Below are positions 1-9,484 of a stretch of 60,177 nt of DNA, piece after piece. The stretch spans positions 1 through 60,177 of the forward strand of contig JAPLFH010000013.1 in the NCBI GenBank assembly GCA_026390815.1, in the 5' to 3' direction. Position 1 is the first letter of the stretch. Every line of letters starts with the position of its first letter. A model generated the notes under the pieces. The model searched no databases. It worked only from the letters and a program-made list of their open reading frames with translations, and was not told the origin of the DNA. Source of the DNA: Ignavibacteriales bacterium. GTDB lineage: Bacteria > Bacteroidota > Ignavibacteria > Ignavibacteriales > SURF-24. A program made the position numbers and the translations under genes.

Positions 1-1
1 C

Positions 2-241
2 TCTATTTGCGGAACTGATGAACGTGTCCCTTCTTATAATAATGCAATAGGTCGTATTGTAAGAGGTAATAGCGTGGTTGGTACAGCGTGGGCAACAAAA
101 AATAATAAGTTTGTTACGGCAGGTCATTGTTTTAAAAATGGAACGGACAATTTAACCCTGGAATTTAATGTGCCTTTTTCGAACACCCATAAGTCAATAG
201 TTCAGCAACTTCGTAACTCATTTTTAGCATTAGCAATTTAA
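2..241 (+). pseudogene. Trypsin-like serine protease fragment, cut by the window edge and truncated at its C-terminus
   Basis: The frame is open from the window edge. It shows a CGTDER segment, then GRIVRGN, then a TAGHC catalytic-histidine motif typical of S1-family (trypsin-like) extracellular proteases. A strand resembling LEFNVPFS follows and the frame stops about 20 residues later at 239-241. The Asp and Ser of the catalytic triad should lie roughly 50 and 120 residues further on and are absent, so the product cannot be an active S1 protease as it stands. The short tail (after about position 188) looks unrelated to the family. I infer a decayed or rearranged gene; its N-terminus lies outside the window, so a signal peptide cannot be judged. 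Confidence 0.6.
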
Positions 242-287
242 CAACTATTCTTGATGTTTGGTAAATAAAATCGATGGTGAATTGGGA

Positions 288-941
288 CTATATTTCCCCG
301 CGAAGAGATTTAGAAACCACTTCTGATTTGGAATTAACATGAAGCTTTTTGTAAATGTTCTTAATATGATGGCGAATTGTTTCAATTGAATTGTTCATTT
401 GTGAGGCTATCATTTTATAGCTTGACCCATCAACTAAACATGCAACAACTTGTTTTTCTTTTTCAGTTAAGTGAGTATTTTGTTTTAATATTTTATGCGG
501 ACTAAAATATTCTAAAACTGCACGGGCAATTTGTGGAGACATTGGAGAGCCTCCTGAAGCTACTTCCTCTATCGCCTCTTTAATTTTAGGTAAAGGTGTG
601 TTCTTTAAAAGATACCCGGTAGCACCGGCACAAATGGATTGGAAAATTTTATTGTGATCATCATATACCGTAAGCATTATAATATCAACATCAGGAATTT
701 TTTCCTTTATCAATTTCATTCCAACAATGCCAGAAATTCCTGGAAGACCAATATCAAGTAACAATACATCCGGAGGATTGTTAAAATCCACTTGCTTCAT
801 AAATTCCTGCACAGAATCCGAAGCAACTTCGCAAAGAAAATTCGGCTGGGTTTTAAGAAATTCTTTCAATGCTTCCCGAATTTCTTTTATATCTTCTATG
901 ATGGCAATTGAAATCACACTAAAAATTACTTTTCTATTCAT
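288..941 (-). CDS. NarL/FixJ-type response regulator (REC + LuxR HTH)
   Basis: An N-terminal receiver domain (residues ~9-125) carries the acidic pair in AIIED, the phospho-acceptor Asp63 in LLDIGLPG, a Thr in MLTVYDD and the conserved Lys in LLKNTP. A LuxR-type helix-turn-helix lies at about 150-213 (LTEKEKQVVACL ... IRHHIKNIYKKLHV). This is a DNA-binding transcription regulator activated by phosphorylation. It lies 115 bp downstream of, and is co-oriented with, the propeller sensor kinase, its likely partner. The start at 941 is ATG. A GTG at 917 would place the domain start nearer the family norm, and neither has a convincing ribosome-binding site. Targets are unknown; the divergent debranching enzyme and esterase genes are candidates by position. 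Confidence 0.9.
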   Translation of the reverse strand: MNRKVIFSVISIAIIEDIKEIREALKEFLKTQPNFLCEVASDSVQEFMKQVDFNNPPDVLLLDIGLPGISGIVGMKLIKEKIPDVDIIMLTVYDDHNKIFQSICAGATGYLLKNTPLPKIKEAIEEVASGGSPMSPQIARAVLEYFSPHKILKQNTHLTEKEKQVVACLVDGSSYKMIASQMNNSIETIRHHIKNIYKKLHVNSKSEVVSKSLRGEI

Positions 942-1056
942 AATTGCACAATCCCATATTTGTGTGATAGAGTTTCAATTGTAATTTTTTATTTCTTAAT
1001 CAAAAATTACCTGAACAGCATAAATTCAATTTTCCCTACTTAATACAATCCTTCTG

Positions 1057-4000
1057 TTAAATTTCTTTTCTTTCTAAATAAATTGTAAATCCTTTATGAT
1101 TTATAAGATCCAGTTTGCCTTCAATACGTGCAGCCCGCATTTTCATGTTCTTCAAACCATTTCCTTTATAATCTATTGAGGTATCCAGACCAATACCATC
1201 ATCGGAGATCTTCAAAATGAATTTATCTTCCTCATTTTTCATAATTACAAATACATTTTTTGCCTTTGAATACTTTGATAAATTATTCAGCGCTTCTTTA
1301 AAGATTAAATAAATATTCTGACGCAGATCCACAGACATTTTTTTTCTAAAATTCAGATTCTCAGTTTTAAAATCGATTTCAATATCCTGATCATTTAATA
1401 AGTTAAAAGCAAAATCGCGCATTCTATCAACAAGGTTACCAATTGAATCATTCCTGGAATCAATAGACCAGATTACATCGCTCATCGTGCTAACTATTTC
1501 GCGGCTTGTTAATTCAATTTTATTAAGTTTCTGCTTTATCCTAAAAATTTCCGAATCGTTGTAAGCCAATCCTGCATTTAGTGAAATTTTAGTCAATGAG
1601 GAGCCAACTTCATCATGTAAATCGCAGGCGATTCTAATGCGTAATCTTTCTAATTCTAAAATTCTTTTTGTGCGTACTTTATAAATAATAAATAAGATTA
1701 TTGATATACCTAAAACTAAAAGTATCCTAAACCACCAGGTCATCCAATACGGTGGAGTAACAATAATTTTCCAAAAAGCGATTTGATCATTCCACACACC
1801 ATCGTTATTAGAGCCTTTTACCTGCAGAATATAAGTTCCAGGATTTAAATTAGTATAACTTGCAAACCTGTTTCCACCGGAATTAATCCAGGACTTATCA
1901 AAACCTAACATTCGATACATATACAAATTATTTTTCGGTTCAGTAAAATCAAGCGCAGCAAATTCAAAGGTTAGAAAATTTTCGAAATATGAAACTGTAA
2001 GTTGATTATTATGAAAGTCAATTTTATTCTTGTCAAGGATATTATTCCATAGTTTAATTTTGGTAAACTGAATTTGTGGAAGATGCTGGTTATCCTTAAT
2101 GCTGTCTGGAAAGAAATAATTAATACCATTTATTCCGCCAAAAAACATTTCCCCGGTATTGCTACGGTAATATGCACCTTGATTAAACTCTGCACTCTGA
2201 ATTCCATCATCAATATTATAATTTTTAAAAATATTTGTCTTAGGATTAAATTTAGAAATTCCTTTATTAGTGCTCAACCAGATGTTATTATTTTTATCAC
2301 CAAGCACTCCATAAATAATATTATTTGGTAAGCCATCTTTTTCAGTAAACTGGATTATCTTACCGGTTGTTTTATCCAACTTATTCAATCCAATGTCTGT
2401 ACCTAACCAAAGAAATCCTTTTACATCTTCATAAATAGACATAACCGAATTATTACTTAAGCTATTTGGATCGCCCGGTTTGTTTTTATAATGCGTGAAA
2501 GTATTATTATTCTTATCAAACTTATCTAATCCACCGCCATACGTTCCAATCCATATAATTCCTTCTTTGTCTTCATAAACATCCAGCACAGCATTATTGC
2601 TAAGGCTATTTATATTTTGGAAATCATTCAGATAATGGCAAAACTTATTTTCCTTTTTGTTAAATCGGTTCAATCCCCCGGCTGTGCCTGCCCAAATATC
2701 ACCATTTTTATCCTCCATTAAAATCCATACATAGTTATGGCTTAAACTATTCTTGTTATTTGCTTCATTTGCGTAATGATAAAATCTATTTGTTTTCTTA
2801 TCAAATTTATTTATGCCTCCACCAAATGTAGCGATCCAAAGGAATCCTTCCCGATCCTCAATAATTGAAGAAACTGCATCATGACTAATGCTAAATGGAT
2901 TTTGTGAATCCTGGTGGTAATTATGGAATTTATTTTTATTCCTGTCATACCGATCCAATCCTTTTCCATCAGTTCCAATCCAAATAATTCCATCTTTATC
3001 CTGAAAGATTGACCAAACAGAATTATAACTTAAACTATTTTTATCTTTTGGATTGGAAAAATAATGGTGAAATTTAGTACGGTTCTTCAGGCACTTATTC
3101 AGTCCACCGTCTGCTGTTCCTAACCAAATCAAATCAGAACCATCTTCATAAATGCATCTGATATGATTACTGCTAATGCTCATTTGATTGGCAGGATCAT
3201 TTTTAATATGAACAAATTCATTTGAATTATTTTTAAGGAAATTTAATCCATTGTCAGTTCCAATCCAGTGATCTCCATTTTCATCTTCTAAAATTGAATA
3301 AATAAAATTATTGCTAACACTATGAATATCATTTGGATTATGAGCGAACCGGATAACTTCTTGTGTTGAAGGATCGAACTTATTTATTCCGCCGACGTAA
3401 GTTCCTATCCAAATTATTCCATTTCTATCAATAGAAAGCGTTTTAATTTTATTATCACTTTGTGATTTTCCATCGCCAGGAATATTTAATATGTGTTGAA
3501 ATTTATAAGAAGTTCTATCAAACTTGTTCAGTCCTTCTTCGGTACCTACCCATAAGTTTCCATTCTTATCCTCGCAAATGGAATTAACAATATTACTGCT
3601 TAAACTAAATTTATCATTTTCATTAAAATGGAAGTGGGTAAAAGAACTGGAATTATGTTCAAGTAGATTTAATCCACAACCTTGCGTACCTATCCACAGA
3701 TTGTTAAACCTGTCTTCATAAATAGATGTAACAATATTGTAATTAAAATTAGGTATATCCCCCTGCATATTTTTGAAGTGAATAAATGATTCGGAAATAG
3801 GATCGAATTTTTCTAATCCACCGCCCTGTGTACCTAACCAAAGATTATTCTCTCTATCTTCATAAATACAAATTACATTATTGTTACTTAAACTATTTTC
3901 ATCGAACGGATTATTTGTATAAACAGTAAAGCCATATCCATCAAATTTATTTAAGCCATCTTGCGTACCAATCCAAAGATATCCATTGTGGTCTTGAAGT

Positions 4001-4200
4001 ATGCAATTGATCTGGGATTGAGATAAGCCGTCTTCGATTGTGTACTTTTTAAATTTGAAGACGGATTGACTGAATAAAAACTCAGTGCTTAAGAAAATAA
4101 TTATTAATATTTTTTTTGTAAGAAACAGAAATAATTTTCCAAAAAGCTTTGTTGGAATATAGCAAAAGAAAATCTTATATAATTTAAAAAAGCATCCCAA
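1057..4200 (-). CDS. Two-propeller sensor histidine kinase (Reg_prop, Y_Y_Y, HisKA_3)
   Basis: This is a membrane sensor kinase of the Bacteroidota 'two-component regulator propeller' class. After a hydrophobic N-terminus (~residues 30-45) there are about 13 clear Reg_prop repeats of the form IYEDxxGxLWIGTxxGLxKFD, plus a weaker fourteenth (EMFFGGINGINYF), enough for two seven-bladed propellers. A Y_Y_Y domain, one transmembrane helix (~818-838), a HisKA_3 dimerisation helix with His862 in DLHDEVGSSL, and a short HATPase_c with DDGIGL follow. In this class the periplasmic propellers sense glycans; here the kinase and regulator are separate proteins rather than an HTCS fusion. The start is a TTG at 4200: I find no in-frame ATG before the signal segment, so the start is uncertain. 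It is divergent from the debranching-enzyme lipoprotein gene 82 bp away. Confidence 0.92.
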   Translation of the reverse strand: MGCFFKLYKIFFCYIPTKLFGKLFLFLTKKILIIIFLSTEFLFSQSVFKFKKYTIEDGLSQSQINCILQDHNGYLWIGTQDGLNKFDGYGFTVYTNNPFDENSLSNNNVICIYEDRENNLWLGTQGGGLEKFDPISESFIHFKNMQGDIPNFNYNIVTSIYEDRFNNLWIGTQGCGLNLLEHNSSSFTHFHFNENDKFSLSSNIVNSICEDKNGNLWVGTEEGLNKFDRTSYKFQHILNIPGDGKSQSDNKIKTLSIDRNGIIWIGTYVGGINKFDPSTQEVIRFAHNPNDIHSVSNNFIYSILEDENGDHWIGTDNGLNFLKNNSNEFVHIKNDPANQMSISSNHIRCIYEDGSDLIWLGTADGGLNKCLKNRTKFHHYFSNPKDKNSLSYNSVWSIFQDKDGIIWIGTDGKGLDRYDRNKNKFHNYHQDSQNPFSISHDAVSSIIEDREGFLWIATFGGGINKFDKKTNRFYHYANEANNKNSLSHNYVWILMEDKNGDIWAGTAGGLNRFNKKENKFCHYLNDFQNINSLSNNAVLDVYEDKEGIIWIGTYGGGLDKFDKNNNTFTHYKNKPGDPNSLSNNSVMSIYEDVKGFLWLGTDIGLNKLDKTTGKIIQFTEKDGLPNNIIYGVLGDKNNNIWLSTNKGISKFNPKTNIFKNYNIDDGIQSAEFNQGAYYRSNTGEMFFGGINGINYFFPDSIKDNQHLPQIQFTKIKLWNNILDKNKIDFHNNQLTVSYFENFLTFEFAALDFTEPKNNLYMYRMLGFDKSWINSGGNRFASYTNLNPGTYILQVKGSNNDGVWNDQIAFWKIIVTPPYWMTWWFRILLVLGISIILFIIYKVRTKRILELERLRIRIACDLHDEVGSSLTKISLNAGLAYNDSEIFRIKQKLNKIELTSREIVSTMSDVIWSIDSRNDSIGNLVDRMRDFAFNLLNDQDIEIDFKTENLNFRKKMSVDLRQNIYLIFKEALNNLSKYSKAKNVFVIMKNEEDKFILKISDDGIGLDTSIDYKGNGLKNMKMRAARIEGKLDLINHKGFTIYLERKEI

Positions 4201-4282
4201 ATCAAATATTTTTAGGATGACTTCTAATAAAGGCTACATTTAATTATCTTTGAACTGCGCGATCAAAATTATCTGAGGTTAT

Positions 4283-7234
4283 ATGAAAAAACTCTTTTTA
4301 CTTATTTCCTTAACTTTCATTTTTTGGGGATGTGGTTCTTCTGATAAGAAAACACTTTTAGAACAATTAGCAATTGAGGTTAAAGATACAACGCGGGCTT
4401 TTTCTTATACAAATAAAAAATTTGGATTTTATTTTGGTGAAACAAATTCTTATTTCAAAGATAGCTGGCAAGGTTGGACACTAAAGGAACAAAGAATTTT
4501 TAATGATTACCAGATTTTTGCCAATGGTAATTTACTTGAAAGAAATAAATCGACAGCAACAGTTTATCCACACATTTTAAAAAGAGATTATAACAATCTG
4601 CTGGAAGAATTATTTTTTGCAGATAGTCTTGATCTTATCATTCTCAAATTGAAAAATATAAATTCCGAAGGAATCGAAATTAAATTTTTAGGTTTGAATT
4701 CTGATGGAAAAGTAGCAATCAGGGATAATGTTGCCAGTTTTAATTTGAATAATATATTACCCGGCAATCACCTTTTCATTGCAGCGGATAGTAAACTAAA
4801 TACTTCTTCAGATAAACTTGCATTTGAAACTACCGGTAAAGATTCACTAACTATTCTTATTTACATTTCATCATCATCTGTTGAAGTTCAAAATCTTTTG
4901 CAACAAAAGGATAGAATAATTTCTAACAAAGAAACTAGAATTGAAAAACTTCTAAATGCAAGTTACATTAAAACAAATGATGAGAAATTTAATAAAGCTT
5001 TAATGTGGGCTAAGGTTTCACTTGATGCTTTAATTACTACGCAGGATTATAAAGGTATTTGGGCAGGTCTCCCCTGGTTTAACAACAATTGGGGACGGGA
5101 TACGTTTATTTCTTTACCGGGCGCCACACTGGTTACGGGAAATTATCAAGATGCTAAAGAAATACTACTTGCCTTCGCTAAATTTCAGGATAACAACCCA
5201 GCGAGCAAATACTATGGCAGGATCCCAAACAGAATTACATTAAAAGAATCAATTTACAACACGGTTGATGGAACACCCTGGTTTATCATCCAATGCTATA
5301 ATTATTTTTATTACACTAACGATTTGGAATTTATTAAGGAAGTATATCCCGTTGTTAAAATAGCTGTGGAAGCAGCATTAAAAAGATCAACTGATAATAA
5401 TGGATTTTTAATGCATGCCGATGCAGAAACCTGGATGGATGCAGTTGGACCGAATGGACCATGGTCTCCGCGTGGAAATCGTGCAGTTGATGTGCAGGCA
5501 TTGTGGTATAAACAATTATTATGCAGTTATGAAATAGGAAGAATTCTAAAAGATACAACCTTTGCGAATACTTCGATGGTGGCAGCTTATCGCCTTCGAA
5601 CAAACTTTCAAAAATTTTTTGTAGATACAACCAAAAATATTATTTATGATAGATTAAAGGAAGATGGGACTAAAGACCACTCTGAAAGACCAAATCAATT
5701 TTTTGCTTTGAATGAACCAGATCTGTTTACTACATCATTACAAAGATTGAAAATACTTGGAAACGCAATGCAGGTAGTTGTATTTCCATATGGTGTTACT
5801 TCGCTTTCTCAGAATGATGAAAATTTCCATCCATATCATGATTACAAACCTTATTACGTAAAAGATGCCGCATACCACAATGGAATAATCTGGCAGTGGA
5901 ATTCTGGTTCAGTTGTTCAAACCCTTTGTGGATTTGGAAAGCAGGATACAGCTTGGAAATTAACTTCAGAATTAACTCATCAAATTTTAGATCGTGGTGC
6001 AGTTGGAACTTTAGCAGAATTGATGGAAGCGTTTCCGCGTCAGGGGGAAAAGGAGCCGAGGTTGAGCGGAACATTTAGTCAGGCATGGAGCTTAGCAGAA
6101 TACATAAGAAATATTTACCAGGATTATCTTGGCGTTAAACCAGATGCTTACCATAAAGCGCTTTATCTTTTGCCTACTCTACCAAATGATTTGACCGACA
6201 TTGAATTTGATCAAAGAGTTGGAAATGATAAAGTAAAAATAAAATATAATTTTACAAATGAGCTAAACAGAATTACGGTCAATGCAGTTTCCGTTAAAGA
6301 CAGTTTAGATATTGCAGCGGCAATTTTGAACAAAGCAGATGCAAGCTTTCAGATGAAAACCTCATTGAAAAAAAATGATAATCTGGTAATTGAAGTTCCA
6401 ACTCATTCAAATACCTTAAGTGATTTGAAAGTCTTTAGGAACCAACAACGAATTTCAATTTCTTGCCAGATTTATAATGAACCTCCGGCTAATTTTGCAC
6501 TTTATCAGAATGTGAAGTTTGCTGTCCCTTTCCTTAATAGAAATTTAAAAGCTTTGAAAGGACCAGAATATAAACTCCTTACTAACAATGAAATAAAAAT
6601 TGAAGATGAAAATTCCACTACAATATTTAATTTGTCTGATCCCGAAAAAGATGAAGAATATAAATATCCACTAAATCCAAATTTTGCTGCTGGAATTTTG
6701 GACATAATTCATTTCTCGTTGAAAGAAGATTCTGATAATTATTTTTTTGCATTGAAGTTTAGGAAACTTGCTAATCCAGGCTGGCATAACGAATATGGAT
6801 TCCAATTGACGTATGCAAGTATTTGTCTCAACACAAATTCCAATGAAAAAAATACTACAGACGTAAAATTAAATTCTGGTTATAAACTACCAATACTTAG
6901 AAGCTTTGATAGGCAAATAAATGTTGGAGGAGGAATTGAAATAAAAGATGGAAGTGGAAAAATAATAGCAGCATATCTACCAGATGCTGAAGATATAAAA
7001 AATCCTTTGGGTAATGTGAAATCAAACATCATCAACTTTTCAATTCCTAAGAAAATGATTGGAACAATAAATGGGAAATCTGTCATTTCAATTTTAGTCG
7101 GTGCACAGGATGATCATGGCGGTGCTGGTGCTGGTGAATTTAGAACTGTTGATCAGAAAGCAACAGAATGGACAGGTGGTGGAAAGAAAAAAAAATCAGA
7201 TCATAATATTTATGATTTCCTTTTGATTAATTGA
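4283..7234 (+). CDS. Lipoprotein glycogen-debranching-type glucosidase (GH133-like) with glucodextranase C-terminal domain
   Basis: The N-terminus is a lipoprotein signal (MKKLFLLIS... with Cys17 after IFWG), so the enzyme should be membrane-anchored outside the cytoplasm. The central (alpha/alpha)6 region carries the WGRDTFISLPG block (~residues 270-280), GRIPNRI, VDGTPWF and ADAETWMDA. These are characteristic of the C-terminal amylo-alpha-1,6-glucosidase domain of debranching enzymes. From about residue 740 the chain resembles the C-terminal binding module of glucodextranases (NPGWHNEYGFQLTYAS, LVGAQDDHGGAGAGEFR). Inferred role: cleavage of alpha-1,6 glucosidic branches outside the cytoplasm. 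It is followed 47 bp on by a co-oriented secreted esterase, and the divergent propeller kinase fits carbohydrate-responsive control. Confidence 0.85.
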   Translation: MKKLFLLISLTFIFWGCGSSDKKTLLEQLAIEVKDTTRAFSYTNKKFGFYFGETNSYFKDSWQGWTLKEQRIFNDYQIFANGNLLERNKSTATVYPHILKRDYNNLLEELFFADSLDLIILKLKNINSEGIEIKFLGLNSDGKVAIRDNVASFNLNNILPGNHLFIAADSKLNTSSDKLAFETTGKDSLTILIYISSSSVEVQNLLQQKDRIISNKETRIEKLLNASYIKTNDEKFNKALMWAKVSLDALITTQDYKGIWAGLPWFNNNWGRDTFISLPGATLVTGNYQDAKEILLAFAKFQDNNPASKYYGRIPNRITLKESIYNTVDGTPWFIIQCYNYFYYTNDLEFIKEVYPVVKIAVEAALKRSTDNNGFLMHADAETWMDAVGPNGPWSPRGNRAVDVQALWYKQLLCSYEIGRILKDTTFANTSMVAAYRLRTNFQKFFVDTTKNIIYDRLKEDGTKDHSERPNQFFALNEPDLFTTSLQRLKILGNAMQVVVFPYGVTSLSQNDENFHPYHDYKPYYVKDAAYHNGIIWQWNSGSVVQTLCGFGKQDTAWKLTSELTHQILDRGAVGTLAELMEAFPRQGEKEPRLSGTFSQAWSLAEYIRNIYQDYLGVKPDAYHKALYLLPTLPNDLTDIEFDQRVGNDKVKIKYNFTNELNRITVNAVSVKDSLDIAAAILNKADASFQMKTSLKKNDNLVIEVPTHSNTLSDLKVFRNQQRISISCQIYNEPPANFALYQNVKFAVPFLNRNLKALKGPEYKLLTNNEIKIEDENSTTIFNLSDPEKDEEYKYPLNPNFAAGILDIIHFSLKEDSDNYFFALKFRKLANPGWHNEYGFQLTYASICLNTNSNEKNTTDVKLNSGYKLPILRSFDRQINVGGGIEIKDGSGKIIAAYLPDAEDIKNPLGNVKSNIINFSIPKKMIGTINGKSVISILVGAQDDHGGAGAGEFRTVDQKATEWTGGGKKKKSDHNIYDFLLIN

Positions 7235-7281
7235 ATAATCATTGAATAGTAAAATTGTTTTAAAAATAAGGATCGACTAAA

Positions 7282-8079
7282 ATGAAAAAAATATTCTTTC
7301 TTTTATTACTAATTTCTTTAGGATCAACTTCATTTCCACAAGAGAAATTAGTTTTAAGTGCAGATTACATTCCTCATTCAGATACATCACTTATCTTCCT
7401 ACCAAAAGATTATTCACTTGAAAAAACTTATCCACTAGTATTTTTGCTTCATGGATGGAGTGGAAATTATAAGCACTGGAATGAACTGACCGATGGATTA
7501 CAGAAATATTCTGATAAATATGATTTCATTTTAGTATGTCCTCATGGCTTTTATGATTCATGGTATATCGATAGCCCGGTAAATCCAAAATCCCAAATGG
7601 AAACCTTCTTTATCAAGAATCTCATCCCTGCCATTCTGGAAAAGTATAAAGTAAATAAGGAGAATATTTTTATAACTGGACTTAGTATGGGTGGACATGG
7701 AGCTTATTTTCTGTTTTTGAAACATCAGGACTTATTTAAAAGCGCTGGAAGTTTAAGTGGAATTTTAGATATTACAGAATTTCCGAATCGCTGGAGTATG
7801 GTAAATGCATTTGGTAAAACTGATTCGATTCCAGATGTATGGAAGAATAGTTCTGTGTATAATCTTCTAGATAGCCTTAAAGATAAAAACCGAGAATTTA
7901 TTTTTAGCTGCGGCACAGAAGATTTTGCTTACGGAGTGAATAAAAAATTCTACGAAAAATGTTTACTTAAGAAACTTAAAGCTACATTCATTTCAAATCC
8001 TGGTTTACATAGGGCGGATTATTGGAAAAATAATATTGAATGCCAGCTTTCGTTCTTCCGGAAATTAGTTGAAAAATAA
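7282..8079 (+). CDS. Secreted alpha/beta-hydrolase esterase (esterase D / CE1-like)
   Basis: A cleavable signal peptide (residues 1-19) precedes an esterase-D-type alpha/beta hydrolase. Visible features are the oxyanion-region LLHGWSGN, the nucleophile elbow GLSMGGHGA with Ser135, SCGTEDFAY near the expected catalytic Asp, and a late His in GLHRADYW. The family includes feruloyl and acetyl xylan esterases, S-formylglutathione hydrolase and mycolyltransferases, so the exact ester substrate cannot be read. Being secreted and next to a glycan-cleaving lipoprotein, a carbohydrate ester is the most natural guess. An AAGGAT ribosome-binding site precedes the ATG. Confidence 0.82.
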   Translation: MKKIFFLLLLISLGSTSFPQEKLVLSADYIPHSDTSLIFLPKDYSLEKTYPLVFLLHGWSGNYKHWNELTDGLQKYSDKYDFILVCPHGFYDSWYIDSPVNPKSQMETFFIKNLIPAILEKYKVNKENIFITGLSMGGHGAYFLFLKHQDLFKSAGSLSGILDITEFPNRWSMVNAFGKTDSIPDVWKNSSVYNLLDSLKDKNREFIFSCGTEDFAYGVNKKFYEKCLLKKLKATFISNPGLHRADYWKNNIECQLSFFRKLVEK

Positions 8080-8151
8080 ATTAAATAAGATTGAACTTTT
8101 ACCTTATACTCATTCGTCTAACGAATAGTAACAACAATTTTAGGTGATAAA

Positions 8152-8565
8152 ATGCAGAAGAAATTATATCGATCAAGAACCGATAAAATGTTAGGGGGCG
8201 TATGCGGTGGTTTAGGTGAGTATTTTGAATTCGATCCGGTTTTAATAAGAGTTATGTTTGTTGCAGCTACCTTTCTATCAGGGATTGGAGTTATTGCTTA
8301 TTTTCTTCTTTGGGTAATAGTTCCATTTGAATATACAAGTCCAATCATTACACCAGAAACACCTGTAAGCGATCCTAATGCTGCACCTCATCTAAACACA
8401 AAACAGAACAATAATAAAAGTGTAATAGCAGGGTTAATACTTATTGTAATTGGTGGATTGTTTTTAGCGGACAACTTTTTACCATTCTTTCATTTTTGGG
8501 ATTTTTGGCCAATGATTTTCGTAGCCATTGGTATTGGACTATTACTAAAAGCACCCAGGAAGTAA
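8152..8565 (+). CDS. PspC-domain envelope-stress membrane protein
   Basis: Residues 1-60 form a PspC domain: basic start, GGVCGGLGEYF, then a transmembrane helix ending VPFEYTSP. A linker rich in Pro and Asn leads to a second hydrophobic block (VIAGLILIVIGGLFLADN ... WDFWPMIFVAIGIGLLL) of the type found in LiaI/LiaF-like proteins. Such proteins sit in the inner membrane and act in phage-shock/LiaFSR-type envelope stress responses. The next gene encodes a LiaF-like protein 12-18 bp away, so the two form an operon. No matching sensor kinase is adjacent. Confidence 0.85.
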   Translation: MQKKLYRSRTDKMLGGVCGGLGEYFEFDPVLIRVMFVAATFLSGIGVIAYFLLWVIVPFEYTSPIITPETPVSDPNAAPHLNTKQNNNKSVIAGLILIVIGGLFLADNFLPFFHFWDFWPMIFVAIGIGLLLKAPRK

Positions 8566-8583
8566 TTAACAGGAGAAATGAAA

Positions 8584-9483
8584 ATGAAGTCGAAACATGT
8601 ATTTTGGGGAACACTTTTTTTAACTATTGGTGTATTAATTTTAATAAATAATTTTACATCATTTAACTTTAATTGGAATTTCGTATGGAACCTCTGGCCC
8701 CTTGTTTTGGTTGTAATCGGGCTTTCCTTTTTTATGCGAACTTCTGAATACAGATGGATTCTTGTTGGCATTGCTGCACTTTTGGTAGGAGCAGTTCTTT
8801 TTGCTGGTTATAAAAATATATCCGATTTTTTCCATCCGAATTATTCAGATGATGAATACGAGGTGGAATATTTCAAGCATCCTTACCAGGAAGGAATTAA
8901 AAAAGCAAATCTTTCAGTTAATGCTGGTGTAGGATATTTAAAAATTACTGATACAACAGATGAGTTAATTGATGCAATGACTAAAGGCAGTTTCGGTAAT
9001 TATACTTTTCAAAATAATGTAACTGATGAAAGCGCAGATTTATATCTTGAAATGGAGGAAAAGCATTTCCGCTGGAATCTTGATTTTAAGAAAAATTATG
9101 TGGAAATAAAGCTTAATCCAAATCCTGTCTGGAACATGGATTTTGAAGTTGGTGCAGAAGGAGTTGATTTGGATTTAACACCATTTAAAATTGCTGATCT
9201 TTCATTAAAATCTGGAGTTTCATCAATTAAGATTAAACTTGGGGATAAATCCGAGAACACACACCTCAAATTTAACTCTGGCGTATCAAAACTGTGGATT
9301 AATATTCCCAAGGATGTTGGGTGCGAAATAATTTCTAATACAGAATTAACTAAAAAGAAGTTTGTAGGATTTACAAAAGTTGATCAGAATAATTATCATA
9401 CAGAAAATTTTAATTCTTCAGCTAAAAAGATAACAATAGATTTAGACGTGGATGTTTCTAATGTAATTGTAGAAAGGTACTGA
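8584..9483 (+). CDS. LiaF-like membrane protein with toast-rack C-terminal domain
   Basis: Three or four N-terminal transmembrane segments (GTLFLTIGVLILINNF, WPLVLVVIGLSFF, ILVGIAALLVGAVLF) are followed by a soluble beta-rich domain from about residue 100. Its repeated short strands (LSVNAGVGYLKIT, LKSGVSSIKIKLG, FNSGVSKLWINIP) fit the DUF2154/toast-rack fold of LiaF-type regulators. Two ATGs occur at 8578 and 8584. The AGGAG at 8571-8575 is only 2 nt from the first but 8 nt from the second, so I chose 8584. It probably works with the upstream PspC protein in envelope sensing. The gene ends 1 bp from the convergent MGMT-type gene. Confidence 0.82.
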   Translation: MKSKHVFWGTLFLTIGVLILINNFTSFNFNWNFVWNLWPLVLVVIGLSFFMRTSEYRWILVGIAALLVGAVLFAGYKNISDFFHPNYSDDEYEVEYFKHPYQEGIKKANLSVNAGVGYLKITDTTDELIDAMTKGSFGNYTFQNNVTDESADLYLEMEEKHFRWNLDFKKNYVEIKLNPNPVWNMDFEVGAEGVDLDLTPFKIADLSLKSGVSSIKIKLGDKSENTHLKFNSGVSKLWINIPKDVGCEIISNTELTKKKFVGFTKVDQNNYHTENFNSSAKKITIDLDVDVSNVIVERY

Positions 9484-9484
9484 T

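Noticed and set aside
205-221. Similarity between CGTAACTCA near the left edge and AGTAACTCACC near the right edge as a duplicated target or terminal repeat
   Set aside because: Only about 8 identical bases with no flanking inverted repeat or transposase; chance is likely.
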